Of a DNA stretch of 7,948 nucleotides, positions 1 to 7,423 are shown one piece after another. This stretch comes from a bacterium (GTDB lineage Bacteria > Armatimonadota > Chthonomonadetes > Chthonomonadales > Chthonomonadaceae). Within the stretch, counting starts at the first letter, position 1. Each line of letters begins with the position of its first letter. Both the position numbers and the translations under genes were made by a program. Below the pieces are notes generated by a model that saw only the letters and a list, made by a program, of their open reading frames with translations, did no database searches and was not told the origin of the DNA. Location: contig JAJZFK010000481.1 of NCBI GenBank assembly GCA_021805405.1, positions 1 to 7,948 on the forward strand, written 5' to 3'.

Positions 1-87
1 ATAGATATTCACTATGGCTAATATAGGACCAATGCTGTATAGAACAGATTTCAGGATTCGGATTGTTTCTCAAACTAAACGAATCAC

Positions 88-109
88 CGTCACCGTAAGG
101 TGGGTGACG
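88..109. repeat. Perfect 7-bp inverted repeat upstream of first gene
   Basis: CGTCACC (88-94) and GGTGACG (103-109) are perfect reverse complements around an 8-base spacer. They end about 10 bases before the ribosome binding site of the gene at 136. CACCGT also occurs twice in tandem at 85-96. The element could be a 5' leader hairpin, an operator for a dimeric regulator, or the end of an upstream transcript. No T tract follows it, so an intrinsic terminator is unlikely. The symmetry is read directly from the sequence; any function is a guess. Confidence 0.4.
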
Positions 110-119
110 TGTCAATAAC

Positions 120-128
120 GAGGTGAGG
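120..128 (+). promoter_or_regulatory. Strong ribosome binding site for the gene at 136
   Basis: GAGGTGAGG lies 7 bases upstream of the ATG at 136. Its GAGGTGA core matches the anti-Shine-Dalgarno consensus AGGAGGTGA well, with 9-base spacing. This supports the ATG at 136 as the true start. No convincing -35/-10 promoter could be picked out in bases 1-119. Confidence 0.75.
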
Positions 129-135
129 CGACCCA

Positions 136-1764
136 ATGAAGCTAAAGCAGCACTCACCGCTAGCGCCTGATAAGTTCGCTGGAAACAGGCAGAAGGCGGA
201 GGTTGAACCGGTTACTGTGCGATTGCCTAACGAGCACGACGTGCCTCTGGTTAGGGCACACCGACTAGGTGGTGTAACCAGGTTAGGGATACGTGGTGCA
301 GTAATTGTTGGCCTTGCGTTAGCTGCTGTCTCTATTTCAACCAAGGTACGTCTCCGCCTTAAAACGGTGGAGCGCAATCCTTTACCTATTTCGAATGTAG
401 AAGTAAAATCTCCTGCAAGTTATCCCGTTGGTGCCGCCCTCCTCATGCACGCCGGTAAGTTGATCTCTATCAACGATGTTCGTGCAAATTCCCAGTTTTT
501 AAGTTGGTTCACCAACCCGGATTACCAAACACTTGCAATGGTAAATCCTATCCCTTACCCTGCCGGAACCGGAACCACTACCACCGCTGCTGCCAACAAC
601 GCCTTGTTCAGGAAGCAGAAGATTGCACTATTTAGTGCTATGCTTGCCAAGGATAAAACAGCACTGGCAGACATCCACCGTGGAATGCGCAAAGACTGCA
701 TCATGAAGGGCCTACCTGGTGAATACCTTGCCAACCGGTGCAGTGGACTTTTGCTTCTTCACGCCTATTTGCAGGTGCTTAAGAAGAACTATCATGGTGC
801 CCTTCACGATGCGTTTGACACATTAACTCTGGACACCCTTCTAAGTCGTGATGCCAACATCCGCAACTACGGACAGTTGTTAAAATTAAACGGACTTGCG
901 CGGTCGCTCATTGTATATGTACTTCAACTGGAAGACCCCTTGTTTCCTGAGTTAGGTAACGGCAAGCAACTCTTAACGCGTAGACAGGTCGTGAGTTTGC
1001 AAAATCAGATGAACGCATATATGGAGCATCGTGTTTCGCTGGTTGATGTATTGAATGCGCAGACCGAGCGGTACGCTCACAAATTGGTGGGGCTGTTAGC
1101 CACCTACTACACCCCTCGTGAACTGGCCATTGAAAAGGCGAAGGGAGTAACGAACCCCACAATTCTTCAGCGGTTGGAGGCTACTCATGACGTTTTAACC
1201 TACAGCCGTACAGAGTTTCTCACTCGGTATGAGGCGGCAATGAAGTCATATATTGCTACTGTAGCGGGACAGTACCGTCCTCTAAAGGGCTATCCGTTAA
1301 GCTCCTGGCAGAGATGGCTAAGTCGAAGGTCGACTTCGATTTCTGTGAAGTTGAGACCACCAATCCCTCTCACAGTAGATGAGCATGCGGATATTGCCTG
1401 GGACCGGATGGTACAGGCTACGCTGGCAGAACTGCTTTATGAGTTTGATCATCACAGTCTGCCTCCTACGTTGCAGGCCCTTGTGCCGAAGTACCTGACT
1501 GCCGTGCCCATTGATCCATTTGCGCGCCAACCCGCGCCGCTGCTCTACTACGTTACGCCGCCTAATCAGCTTCAGAATGGCGCCACTAGCAACGTGGGTC
1601 TTGTTTACAGTGTCGGTCCGGATGGCGTGGATAATAACGGGCAGCCATTTGAGAAATTCCTGCCTTTAAGCGGCTTTAATGAGTTGCAGTCTCAATCACT
1701 CAACCCGGGGACTAAGGGTGATCTTGTTGTGGATTATGAGGATGAACAGGCATGGAATCAATGA
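136..1764 (+). CDS. Single-pass membrane protein with pseudopilin-like C-terminus, function unknown
   Basis: This 542-residue protein could not be assigned to a named family. Residues 1-48 are polar and basic and probably cytoplasmic. One hydrophobic segment spans about residues 50-67 (GAVIVGLALAAVSI) and is followed by basic residues; it looks like a signal anchor. A Thr/Ala-rich linker lies at about 143-153, and a long, mostly helical region at about 155-395. The C-terminus (about 415-510) follows a pattern common in type II secretion pseudopilin-like proteins: a helix, then LPPTLQALVPKYL, then VPIDPF, and finally YSVGPDGVDNNGQPF. There is no prepilin leader with Gly before a hydrophobic Glu5 helix, so it is not an ordinary pseudopilin. 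The start is ATG behind a strong ribosome binding site. The gene overlaps the next one by 13 bases, suggesting co-translation. The reading frame and membrane segment are clear; the pseudopilin resemblance is pattern recognition only. Confidence 0.85.
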   Translation: MKLKQHSPLAPDKFAGNRQKAEVEPVTVRLPNEHDVPLVRAHRLGGVTRLGIRGAVIVGLALAAVSISTKVRLRLKTVERNPLPISNVEVKSPASYPVGAALLMHAGKLISINDVRANSQFLSWFTNPDYQTLAMVNPIPYPAGTGTTTTAAANNALFRKQKIALFSAMLAKDKTALADIHRGMRKDCIMKGLPGEYLANRCSGLLLLHAYLQVLKKNYHGALHDAFDTLTLDTLLSRDANIRNYGQLLKLNGLARSLIVYVLQLEDPLFPELGNGKQLLTRRQVVSLQNQMNAYMEHRVSLVDVLNAQTERYAHKLVGLLATYYTPRELAIEKAKGVTNPTILQRLEATHDVLTYSRTEFLTRYEAAMKSYIATVAGQYRPLKGYPLSSWQRWLSRRSTSISVKLRPPIPLTVDEHADIAWDRMVQATLAELLYEFDHHSLPPTLQALVPKYLTAVPIDPFARQPAPLLYYVTPPNQLQNGATSNVGLVYSVGPDGVDNNGQPFEKFLPLSGFNELQSQSLNPGTKGDLVVDYEDEQAWNQ

Positions 1765-3236
1765 TAGGAACACCAAATCCGCAAATTGAGGTAGCATCTG
1801 ACGTTGGTCAGCTACCTGTGGTTAGCGCCGCGGATGTGAGGAGTGCCGCGCGTTTGCAGCGCCTATTATATTCGTGGCGTCTTGGATCAGATAACCTCAT
1901 TGCTCGTGTTTGGATTCTTGCCGGCTACGGTTTCTGGCCGGGTGCCGTTGTAGCAGGTATTATGCACCAACACTTAAACGTCATATATCTGGCTGCTTTG
2001 GGGGTTTCATCCGAAATCGTGCGCCAGTTGCGCGTTCAACAACGGGGCACTCGGCTAGCCGCGGATACCGCTGATGTAGACCTGGGCTGGCTGCGGGCAC
2101 TTGTGGAACTGGAGCCTGCCGCAGTTGGCGAAGTACAGCTTGCGTGTCGAATTCGGTTAATACGTGCCTTAGGGTCGCTAAATCATGATAACCGGAGCGT
2201 GCTGGATGCTGCAACGGACGTTCGTCTGCGACGACACCTTCGATTGCTGCCAGCGTTAAAACACGCGCAGTTCGCAGTTGCCATACTCAATAGCTATGCG
2301 GCCATGAAACACCCAGGAGCGCGAGCAGAAGCGCAAGATCTGCTCACGGCGTCACCAAGACCGAGGGTACATGCAGCCGCAAAGAACTACCTTCAGGCGC
2401 TTGAAGAAGCGGGGATGGAGCCCGACCTAGAGCCTGACGAGGTTCCAGATATCCCGGAGTTGGCAGTCGTCATCGCCAAGCAGACGGATATCGCGCCAAC
2501 TGGTGGTGACGGCATGCCAACAGTTAATCCGCTGCGTAAAACCGGCAAATTCGGTGTACGAAGGCAGGTGTTTATGATGGCATTGGCAGTAATGACACCC
2601 ACTGGCGTGGTGTACGCCGTTCAGGATGCCTTAAAACGGCAATATTGGGGTGTCGCGGCAAACGTGGTCTTGGCGCTCACACCCTTTGCTCTATCCCTGC
2701 TAGCAACGAACAACAGGCAGCTGCGGAAGTTAAGGGAGCTATCGCAGAGTGACAACCTGGACGCCATACCACCGCTAACCGAAGCGCTTGACTCACTGGA
2801 ATCCGAGGCAGTGAAGGTGGCACTTTCTGGCTTAACCCGCCTTCTTCCCGCAATGCGGCCGAGCGACGCTCTACTACTTTCCTCCAAACATAGGGTTATC
2901 CTCTACCGGTATCTCGATATTGGCCTTGCAGACGAGTACGAAGAGTTCATTCAGGCGGTTCTGAAGGCACTTGCCCAAATTGGCGACCAGTCTGCAGTTC
3001 GGCCGGTAGAAAGACTGACTACGGATACGACCTACACTCCCGCTCAGAAACGAGTGCAGGCCGGGGCATTAGCGTGTTTGCAAATGTTGCCTCTCACCGC
3101 GGATCATACCGAGCATATTACAACTCTACTGCGCGCAGCCACATCGGATGCACCGGCAGAGGTTTTACTGCGTCCTAGTAGGAACGTGAGTGAAAACGCT
3201 AACCTGCTTCGCTCAACCGATGAATCGGCACTCTAG
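1752..3236 (+). CDS. Membrane protein with two hydrophobic hairpins and HEAT-like helical repeats, function unknown
   Basis: This 494-residue protein has no recognised family. Hydrophobic stretches lie at about residues 48-90 and 272-318, each long enough for two membrane helices separated by a short polar turn. Each is followed by amphipathic helices: about 105-220 after the first, 325-445 after the second. The second set reads like HEAT/ARM-type repeats, for example LDAIPPLTEALDSLESEAVK and EFIQAVLKALAQIGDQSAV. An acidic, Pro-rich linker (about 222-236) separates the halves, so the protein may be an ancient internal duplication. HEAT-like repeats usually bind other proteins, so a membrane scaffold role is possible but inferred. 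The start is ambiguous: ATG at 1752 overlaps the upstream gene by 13 bases, while ATG at 1761 would give a classic ATGA overlap with its stop. Purine-rich GAGGATGAACAGG (1738-1750) could serve either. The overlap implies coupling to the upstream gene. Confidence 0.85.
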   Translation: MESMIGTPNPQIEVASDVGQLPVVSAADVRSAARLQRLLYSWRLGSDNLIARVWILAGYGFWPGAVVAGIMHQHLNVIYLAALGVSSEIVRQLRVQQRGTRLAADTADVDLGWLRALVELEPAAVGEVQLACRIRLIRALGSLNHDNRSVLDAATDVRLRRHLRLLPALKHAQFAVAILNSYAAMKHPGARAEAQDLLTASPRPRVHAAAKNYLQALEEAGMEPDLEPDEVPDIPELAVVIAKQTDIAPTGGDGMPTVNPLRKTGKFGVRRQVFMMALAVMTPTGVVYAVQDALKRQYWGVAANVVLALTPFALSLLATNNRQLRKLRELSQSDNLDAIPPLTEALDSLESEAVKVALSGLTRLLPAMRPSDALLLSSKHRVILYRYLDIGLADEYEEFIQAVLKALAQIGDQSAVRPVERLTTDTTYTPAQKRVQAGALACLQMLPLTADHTEHITTLLRAATSDAPAEVLLRPSRNVSENANLLRSTDESAL

Positions 3237-3813
3237 AAGTTTGTGGTGGAAGGGAAGCATCTACTGCTGCACCATATGAGCAACCGGGTTGGCGCGCATA
3301 CTTCATACTCTGGTGGCTCTCACCCTAGGCTCAGAAAGTAAACAAGTTGCGTGCGTGTCCGCCAGCTCGCTACTGCCGTGTGCGCATTTAGAGAGGAAGG
3401 TTTTGGTTATTGCCCGGCAGACATTGCAATCTGGTGTATGGCCCGACCGCCTTGCTTATGGCCGCGAGAGCTCCTGGCGCATCGTCGCCGCAAGTTTCGA
3501 TGTGCGTAACCTTACCGACTGCTCCTCAATTCCGAAGACGCGATAGCCGTTGTGCAGGGATCACTGTCCACATCCACCATACCCTTCACCAGCGCATGGC
3601 ACGGTTTAAGCACTAATGTGTGCAGTATTCGCCTGATTGATTAAACTACAGTCCACGTTGGCTGCCGAAGGGTACCACTCACGGATTTGCCTTTGCGCCG
3701 CTAAGAGGCAACTTAGGGCAGCAGTTGGTCATCTTCCAGGTTGAACGGGTACAAAGCAGCAACTGACGACCACGTGCCCATATCACTCGCGAATTCACTG
3801 GTGACGTACCTAA
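3237..3813. other. 577-bp convergent intergenic region without a recognisable gene
   Basis: This gap separates the plus-strand gene ending at 3236 from the minus-strand hydrolase ending at 3814. Open frames inside it are short, start from TTG or other weak codons without a good ribosome binding site, and give Ser/Arg/Cys-rich translations with no recognisable motif. No tRNA cloverleaf, IS end or direct-repeat array is visible. The only symmetric elements are a weak CTAAG/CTTAG hairpin (3701-3716) and an 8-bp stem at 3794-3821. Neither has a T tract, so transcription from both sides must end here by some means not obvious in the sequence. Confidence 0.6.
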
Positions 3814-3821
3814 CTAGTGAA
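3794..3821 (-). terminator. Possible stem-loop at the end of the hydrolase gene
   Basis: TTCACTGG (3794-3801) pairs with CTAGTGAA (3814-3821), with one G-U wobble and a 12-base loop. The stem includes the TAG stop codon of the minus-strand glycoside hydrolase gene. No T run follows on the minus strand, so it is not a canonical intrinsic terminator. It could stabilise the transcript 3' end or be chance symmetry. Confidence 0.25.
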
Positions 3822-6057
3822 CTGAAACGGATGCTTTCAAGGTAACCTCCGCCAGTTGCGGTGCGTAAACAACCGGATTATTCTGCAGCGTGATGCGCAG
3901 GAAATTGGCTGGCGGCAGAGGTGCAGCAGGGGTGATGTAGGTAGGCTTGAAATCGCTCGTGGTTTCGGTGGTGGAGTGCACTGTTTGCGCCGTGTGCCAA
4001 TGAATTCCATCCGCAGAGACGGCGATTGTAACCTGGTCATTGAACTGCCCTGTATAGAACGCCTTTACCCGGAAGCTCGTGAGGTGGTACATATTATATT
4101 CGATAGATTGAGGCGTGTTAGTGAGCCGTTTCACCCGGATTGCCTGGCCCTCAAATTGAGATGCGTGCTGATTATCGAAAGTAAGGCCGCTAGTGTGTGA
4201 ATAGGTATTGCTCCAGTTACTAAGATAATCGGTTATTGATTTGCTATTCATAACATGCACCGTAACGCTTACCGACTTTACATTACCCGGTGCAGACGAT
4301 GTGGCTATCAGCAGTACGGAACCCTGCAACCTTCCAGTTAAACGACCCTGCTTATCCACTGACGCAACCCTCGTTGCCGCGCCATTTGGCGAGGTTACTC
4401 TCCAGGTGACGGGAACCTGCTCTGGTTGAACATCTGCGTGAAACTGAACCGTGGTACCCGGGAGCAGTACGTCCGTTCCATCTGCAGATGCTAGCTGTAT
4501 CTGCGTAGTGCGTGCTACGCGGCCGGTAGTTAATTTTAACGTCCGCTTACTGTGCAGGGTAGTAAGCACGACCATACCCTGAGCTGGCAGATCAACTATT
4601 ATTCCTGTGCTCAAATTTGCACCTTGCAAGGTGTGGAGAGGCATTGGCATGCCTGCTGCCGTAGCTCTGGGCGCGGTTTGGGAGTAATCGAACTGCCTGA
4701 TGTTAGCAGTACCCACAATGTTTGGTACCACAAGTTTAATATTGCGCGCAGTATCCGAGTCATTCACTACGGCAATGCTTAGCGCAGTTACCCCATTATG
4801 CGTAATGAGCGCCGCGCTTGACCTAACCCCCGGTATGTTGGGATTATTGGTAAGAACTATGCGAGAACCCTGCGGAAAGTGGCGTGACAGCATAGTCCAC
4901 GTGTAGAACCAGGGGCGCAGCTCAACATCTGAAGGCTCACCCATTGCCGTCCCAAGCGTATTCCAGAATCCCCACACCTTCAGGTTGTATCCGTTGGGGT
5001 TGCGAACGGTCGTCTTGGAGCGAGCGCCCATCTGTTCATGCATAGCATCGTCGAGATCCCACGCAGACATGCCTGCCAGACCAGCTCGCATGGTTTGCAC
5101 GGCGTAATCAGCCATGAGGGTACCATACCGTGGACTTCGTATAAGGACATTGCTGTCGCCGCTTGACCAGTTGCCGGTTTGCGAAGCTAGCGTGTCACTT
5201 GTTCCCGATTCCCCCAAAATGAACGGTTTTGTTTTGCCATCAGGATCGGTGTCGTCTATCAGTTTACGTTCAACCCTAAGTGACGATTCCACATGATCGC
5301 TGGCAATGTTGTCATCTGTAGCATACCAGTGCAGTTCGTACTCACCAAGTGCTTGGGGCAGCTGTTCGGCACACATCTTCAACCAGGCGAACAGTCCTTC
5401 GCCGGATGTGTCGGGACCAACCTGTTTTACGTATTTTCCCAGTTTGGCGCGGGTAATTGCGGCTTGAAGGTTAAGTTGGCTGATGCGCCACTGCTGAAAG
5501 TAGGCGTCATCGCCCGTAGGTTCGTTCTGCTTATTGAACCACGGAATGCAGGTGTAACCTCTGTTGTGAATGAGGTAGTTAAGTTCATCTGCTATAAGTG
5601 TGGACCACCGCGGGTCATCAACCTTCATTCCGAATGGAGGTCCCCATTCCCCTAAAAGCACCGTGATATGATGTGCCTGGCAGTAATCCAAAATGGGGTA
5701 TACACGACGCATATCAACTGAATTCCAGTTGAAGATAGGCTGACCATTGGATTTGAAACCTGTGCAGTAGCTGGTCGCCATGTAGCAGCAGCGAATAAAC
5801 TGCGGCTGCAGTATAGAAACGCGCTGAAAGATACGCTGCCATTGGGCAGCCGTGTAGTCTACAAAGCTAGGGTCCCATTGCACACCCAATCCATTGTAGG
5901 ATGGGCAAACAGTGTAGTCCGTGTTGACTGTAATTACTGGCACCAGAGGGTGTTTACTCGCTGACGATTTAGTAGCAGCAAGCGATGGGCAGGCGTACGC
6001 AATAGCAGCGATAGTGGTAAAGCATAGAAAAGAGTAGCGTGGTATGCGGCTAAACAA
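3814..6057 (-). CDS. Secreted multidomain glycoside hydrolase (clan GH-A-like) with Ig-like and discoidin-like domains
   Basis: This is a 747-residue exported carbohydrate-active enzyme. Residues 1-28 form a signal peptide (basic start, FLCFTTIAAIAYA core, cleavage near SLAA). About 45-345 form a TIM-barrel catalytic domain of clan GH-A type. The NEP motif places the likely acid/base at Glu179, and LGESG places the likely nucleophile at Glu283. HWY (243-245) and SAWDLDD (331-337) fit later strands of the barrel. About 360-500 is a beta-rich domain like those packed against GH30/GH39-type barrels. About 505-602 resembles a bacterial Ig-like (BIG_2) domain, and about 604-740 a galactose-binding/discoidin-type domain (AVSADGIHW), which may bind glycan. 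GH30, GH39 and GH5 relatives are all possible, so the substrate is unassigned. It is last in the operon, 15 bases after the maturase, which suggests a sulfated or neighbouring glycan substrate. The start codon is TTG. Cys23 does not sit in a proper lipobox, so a lipoprotein is unlikely. Confidence 0.85.
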   Translation of the reverse strand: MFSRIPRYSFLCFTTIAAIAYACPSLAATKSSASKHPLVPVITVNTDYTVCPSYNGLGVQWDPSFVDYTAAQWQRIFQRVSILQPQFIRCCYMATSYCTGFKSNGQPIFNWNSVDMRRVYPILDYCQAHHITVLLGEWGPPFGMKVDDPRWSTLIADELNYLIHNRGYTCIPWFNKQNEPTGDDAYFQQWRISQLNLQAAITRAKLGKYVKQVGPDTSGEGLFAWLKMCAEQLPQALGEYELHWYATDDNIASDHVESSLRVERKLIDDTDPDGKTKPFILGESGTSDTLASQTGNWSSGDSNVLIRSPRYGTLMADYAVQTMRAGLAGMSAWDLDDAMHEQMGARSKTTVRNPNGYNLKVWGFWNTLGTAMGEPSDVELRPWFYTWTMLSRHFPQGSRIVLTNNPNIPGVRSSAALITHNGVTALSIAVVNDSDTARNIKLVVPNIVGTANIRQFDYSQTAPRATAAGMPMPLHTLQGANLSTGIIVDLPAQGMVVLTTLHSKRTLKLTTGRVARTTQIQLASADGTDVLLPGTTVQFHADVQPEQVPVTWRVTSPNGAATRVASVDKQGRLTGRLQGSVLLIATSSAPGNVKSVSVTVHVMNSKSITDYLSNWSNTYSHTSGLTFDNQHASQFEGQAIRVKRLTNTPQSIEYNMYHLTSFRVKAFYTGQFNDQVTIAVSADGIHWHTAQTVHSTTETTSDFKPTYITPAAPLPPANFLRITLQNNPVVYAPQLAEVTLKASVSVH

Positions 6058-6064
6058 CGATTGT

Positions 6065-6069
6065 CTCCT
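6065..6069 (-). promoter_or_regulatory. AGGAG ribosome binding site that decides a TTG start
   Basis: On the minus strand AGGAG sits 7 bases before TTG at 6057, inside the 15-base gap after the maturase stop. The 28 codons following this TTG form a complete signal peptide, and no in-frame ATG or GTG lies nearby. This makes TTG the most probable start of the hydrolase. Its weak initiation may be offset by the strong ribosome binding site. Confidence 0.75.
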
Positions 6070-6072
6070 GCA

Positions 6073-7422
6073 CTAGCGGCTGCGCAGTAGGCAGCACTTT
6101 TTGTATTTCTGGCCAGATCCGCAAGGGCAAGAGTCATTTCGCCCTACGTGTGCCGCCTTGATTGAACTTGGCGTTTTACGGAATGAACCCATTATTTCTG
6201 AAGGCGCTCGACCCTGTTTAAGCAGGGCCGCCATGTTGCGCATGTAAGGATCGATATGTGTGAAGAAACTTTTGTAGCCCGCACAGAGGTAATTCAAGCC
6301 GAATTCGCCCTCCGGCGTTTTAAGGAACCGATGTTTTGGGCATTCGCCATTGCAGGCGAACCGCACCGAGCACTCCCGACAATAACGAGGCAGCGTAGTC
6401 TGCTTTTCCCGGCCAAAGTCTTGCTGGGCTTTGCAGCGTGCGAGATCGGCCAGGTCGGTTTGCTGGATATTACCCAGGCGATAGTCGGGGTAGACGAAAT
6501 GATCGCATGAGTAGACATCGCCACTCTGTTCCATCGCTAGCGCACTGCCACACGTCTCTGCGAATACGCAAAGCGATGCGCCCTCTCCCAGCCACGTTCC
6601 CAGCGCGGAGTCGAAAAGTTGTACAAACACTGCGCCGACGTCGTTTCGCACCCATTCGTTAAAAATGGTTACCAGGAACTGCCCAAACTGATCGGGTAGT
6701 ACCGACCACTCAGTTACCTCACTCTCTACGCTGGCATGGCGAGGAGGAGGCGCAAGGTCGATCTGGATCAGCCCGTTACCGGGATTACTAGAGGGTTTAT
6801 AGTACCTCTCTACCAACGGAATGAACTGAATAAAGCCCGACCCGGTTTCCTTCAGAAATTGGTAGACCGCGAGTGGATCGGCCGCATTCACCCGGTTAAC
6901 AACCGTGAGCGTGTTGAACTCTACGTTGTAGAGCTTAAGAAGCTCCAATCCGTGCATAACGGCATCAAAGGTCGGCTTTTGCTGTTTATCAACGCGGTAG
7001 CTATCGTGAAACCTGGCTGGTCCGTCGATCGAGATGCCAACCAGGAACCGCTCCTTCGCCAGGAATTCACACCATTCATCATCCAGAAGCGTTCCATTAG
7101 TCTGTATGGCGTTCTGAATGGGTCGGGCATCGGCATACCGTTGCTGCAGTTCACGCACACGCTTAAAGAACCTCACGCCTAGAAGGGTGGGTTCACCACC
7201 CTGCCACGCAAACGTAACCTCTGGAGTCGGTTGGCTGGCAATATACTGTTTAATGTAAGCCTCTAGAACGTCGTCGCTCATTTGCCACGTGGTGCGTGGT
7301 GCAAGAGCATCCGCCTGCAGCATCTTCTCCTTTTCAAGGTAGAAGCAGTACTTACAATCCAGGTTACAGATAGGCCCAATAGGCTTTGTCATGACGTGAA
7401 ATGGCCGTGGGGCACCAGTCAT
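6073..7422 (-). CDS. Anaerobic sulfatase-maturating radical SAM/SPASM enzyme (anSME) with C-terminal SEC-C motif
   Basis: This 449-residue cytoplasmic enzyme is predicted to oxidise the active-site Cys or Ser of type I sulfatases to formylglycine, using S-adenosylmethionine and iron-sulfur clusters without oxygen. The start, FHVMTKPIGPICNLDCKYCF, is highly typical of the family; Cys19, Cys23 and Cys26 form the CX3CX2C site of the radical SAM cluster. WQGGEP (73-78) is the SAM-binding GGEP motif. Asp271 (in QLFD) probably corresponds to the family's catalytic base. The SPASM domain is complete: Cys285, then Cys291-X9-Gly-X4-Cys306, Cys348-X2-Cys351-X5-Cys357-X3-Cys361, and Cys380, enough for two auxiliary [4Fe-4S] clusters. 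Residues 424-446 add a SEC-C zinc-binding motif, absent from the minimal family architecture. ATG lies one base after the sulfatase stop (TAA-C-ATG), pointing to translational coupling; AAGGTGG at 7433-7439 is its ribosome binding site. Pairing with a sulfatase gene strongly supports the function. Confidence 0.93.
   Translation of the reverse strand: MTGAPRPFHVMTKPIGPICNLDCKYCFYLEKEKMLQADALAPRTTWQMSDDVLEAYIKQYIASQPTPEVTFAWQGGEPTLLGVRFFKRVRELQQRYADARPIQNAIQTNGTLLDDEWCEFLAKERFLVGISIDGPARFHDSYRVDKQQKPTFDAVMHGLELLKLYNVEFNTLTVVNRVNAADPLAVYQFLKETGSGFIQFIPLVERYYKPSSNPGNGLIQIDLAPPPRHASVESEVTEWSVLPDQFGQFLVTIFNEWVRNDVGAVFVQLFDSALGTWLGEGASLCVFAETCGSALAMEQSGDVYSCDHFVYPDYRLGNIQQTDLADLARCKAQQDFGREKQTTLPRYCRECSVRFACNGECPKHRFLKTPEGEFGLNYLCAGYKSFFTHIDPYMRNMAALLKQGRAPSEIMGSFRKTPSSIKAAHVGRNDSCPCGSGQKYKKCCLLRSR
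6076..6153 (-). other. SEC-C zinc-binding motif encoded at the maturase C-terminus
   Basis: Residues 424-449 of the maturase contain GRNDSCPCGSGQKYKKCC, the CXCX8CC pattern of the SEC-C motif. This motif was first described at the C-terminus of SecA, where it binds zinc and helps contact SecB and ribosomes. It is joined to the maturase by a short basic linker (about 412-423). A role in bringing the maturase to nascent sulfatase or to the export machinery is an inference. Confidence 0.85.
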
Positions 7423-7423
7423 G

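Noticed and set aside
1323..1339. Perfect 6-bp inverted repeat TCGAAG-GTCGA-CTTCGA
   Set aside because: It lies in the middle of the first gene, encodes ordinary Ser/Arg residues, and has no sign of being a site or repeat unit.
3289..3616. Two overlapping short plus-strand frames in the intergenic gap (85 and 68 codons)
   Set aside because: The first starts with TTG, neither has a convincing ribosome binding site, and the translations are low-quality with no recognisable family.
3699..3718. Hairpin CTAAG / CTTAG as a terminator for the second gene
   Set aside because: Only a 5-bp stem flanked by a mismatch, no T tract, and nearly 500 bases past the stop codon.
5293..5655. 120-codon plus-strand open frame
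   Set aside because: Antisense to the catalytic domain of the hydrolase, with no motif or clear ribosome binding site.
3877..6057. Lipoprotein signal in the hydrolase (Cys23)
   Set aside because: The residues before Cys23 do not fit the lipobox, while SLAA at 25-28 fits an ordinary signal peptidase I site.
6736..7182. 148-codon plus-strand open frame
   Set aside because: It lies wholly antisense to the maturase, whose motifs are intact; the translation shows no domain and is a shadow of that gene.
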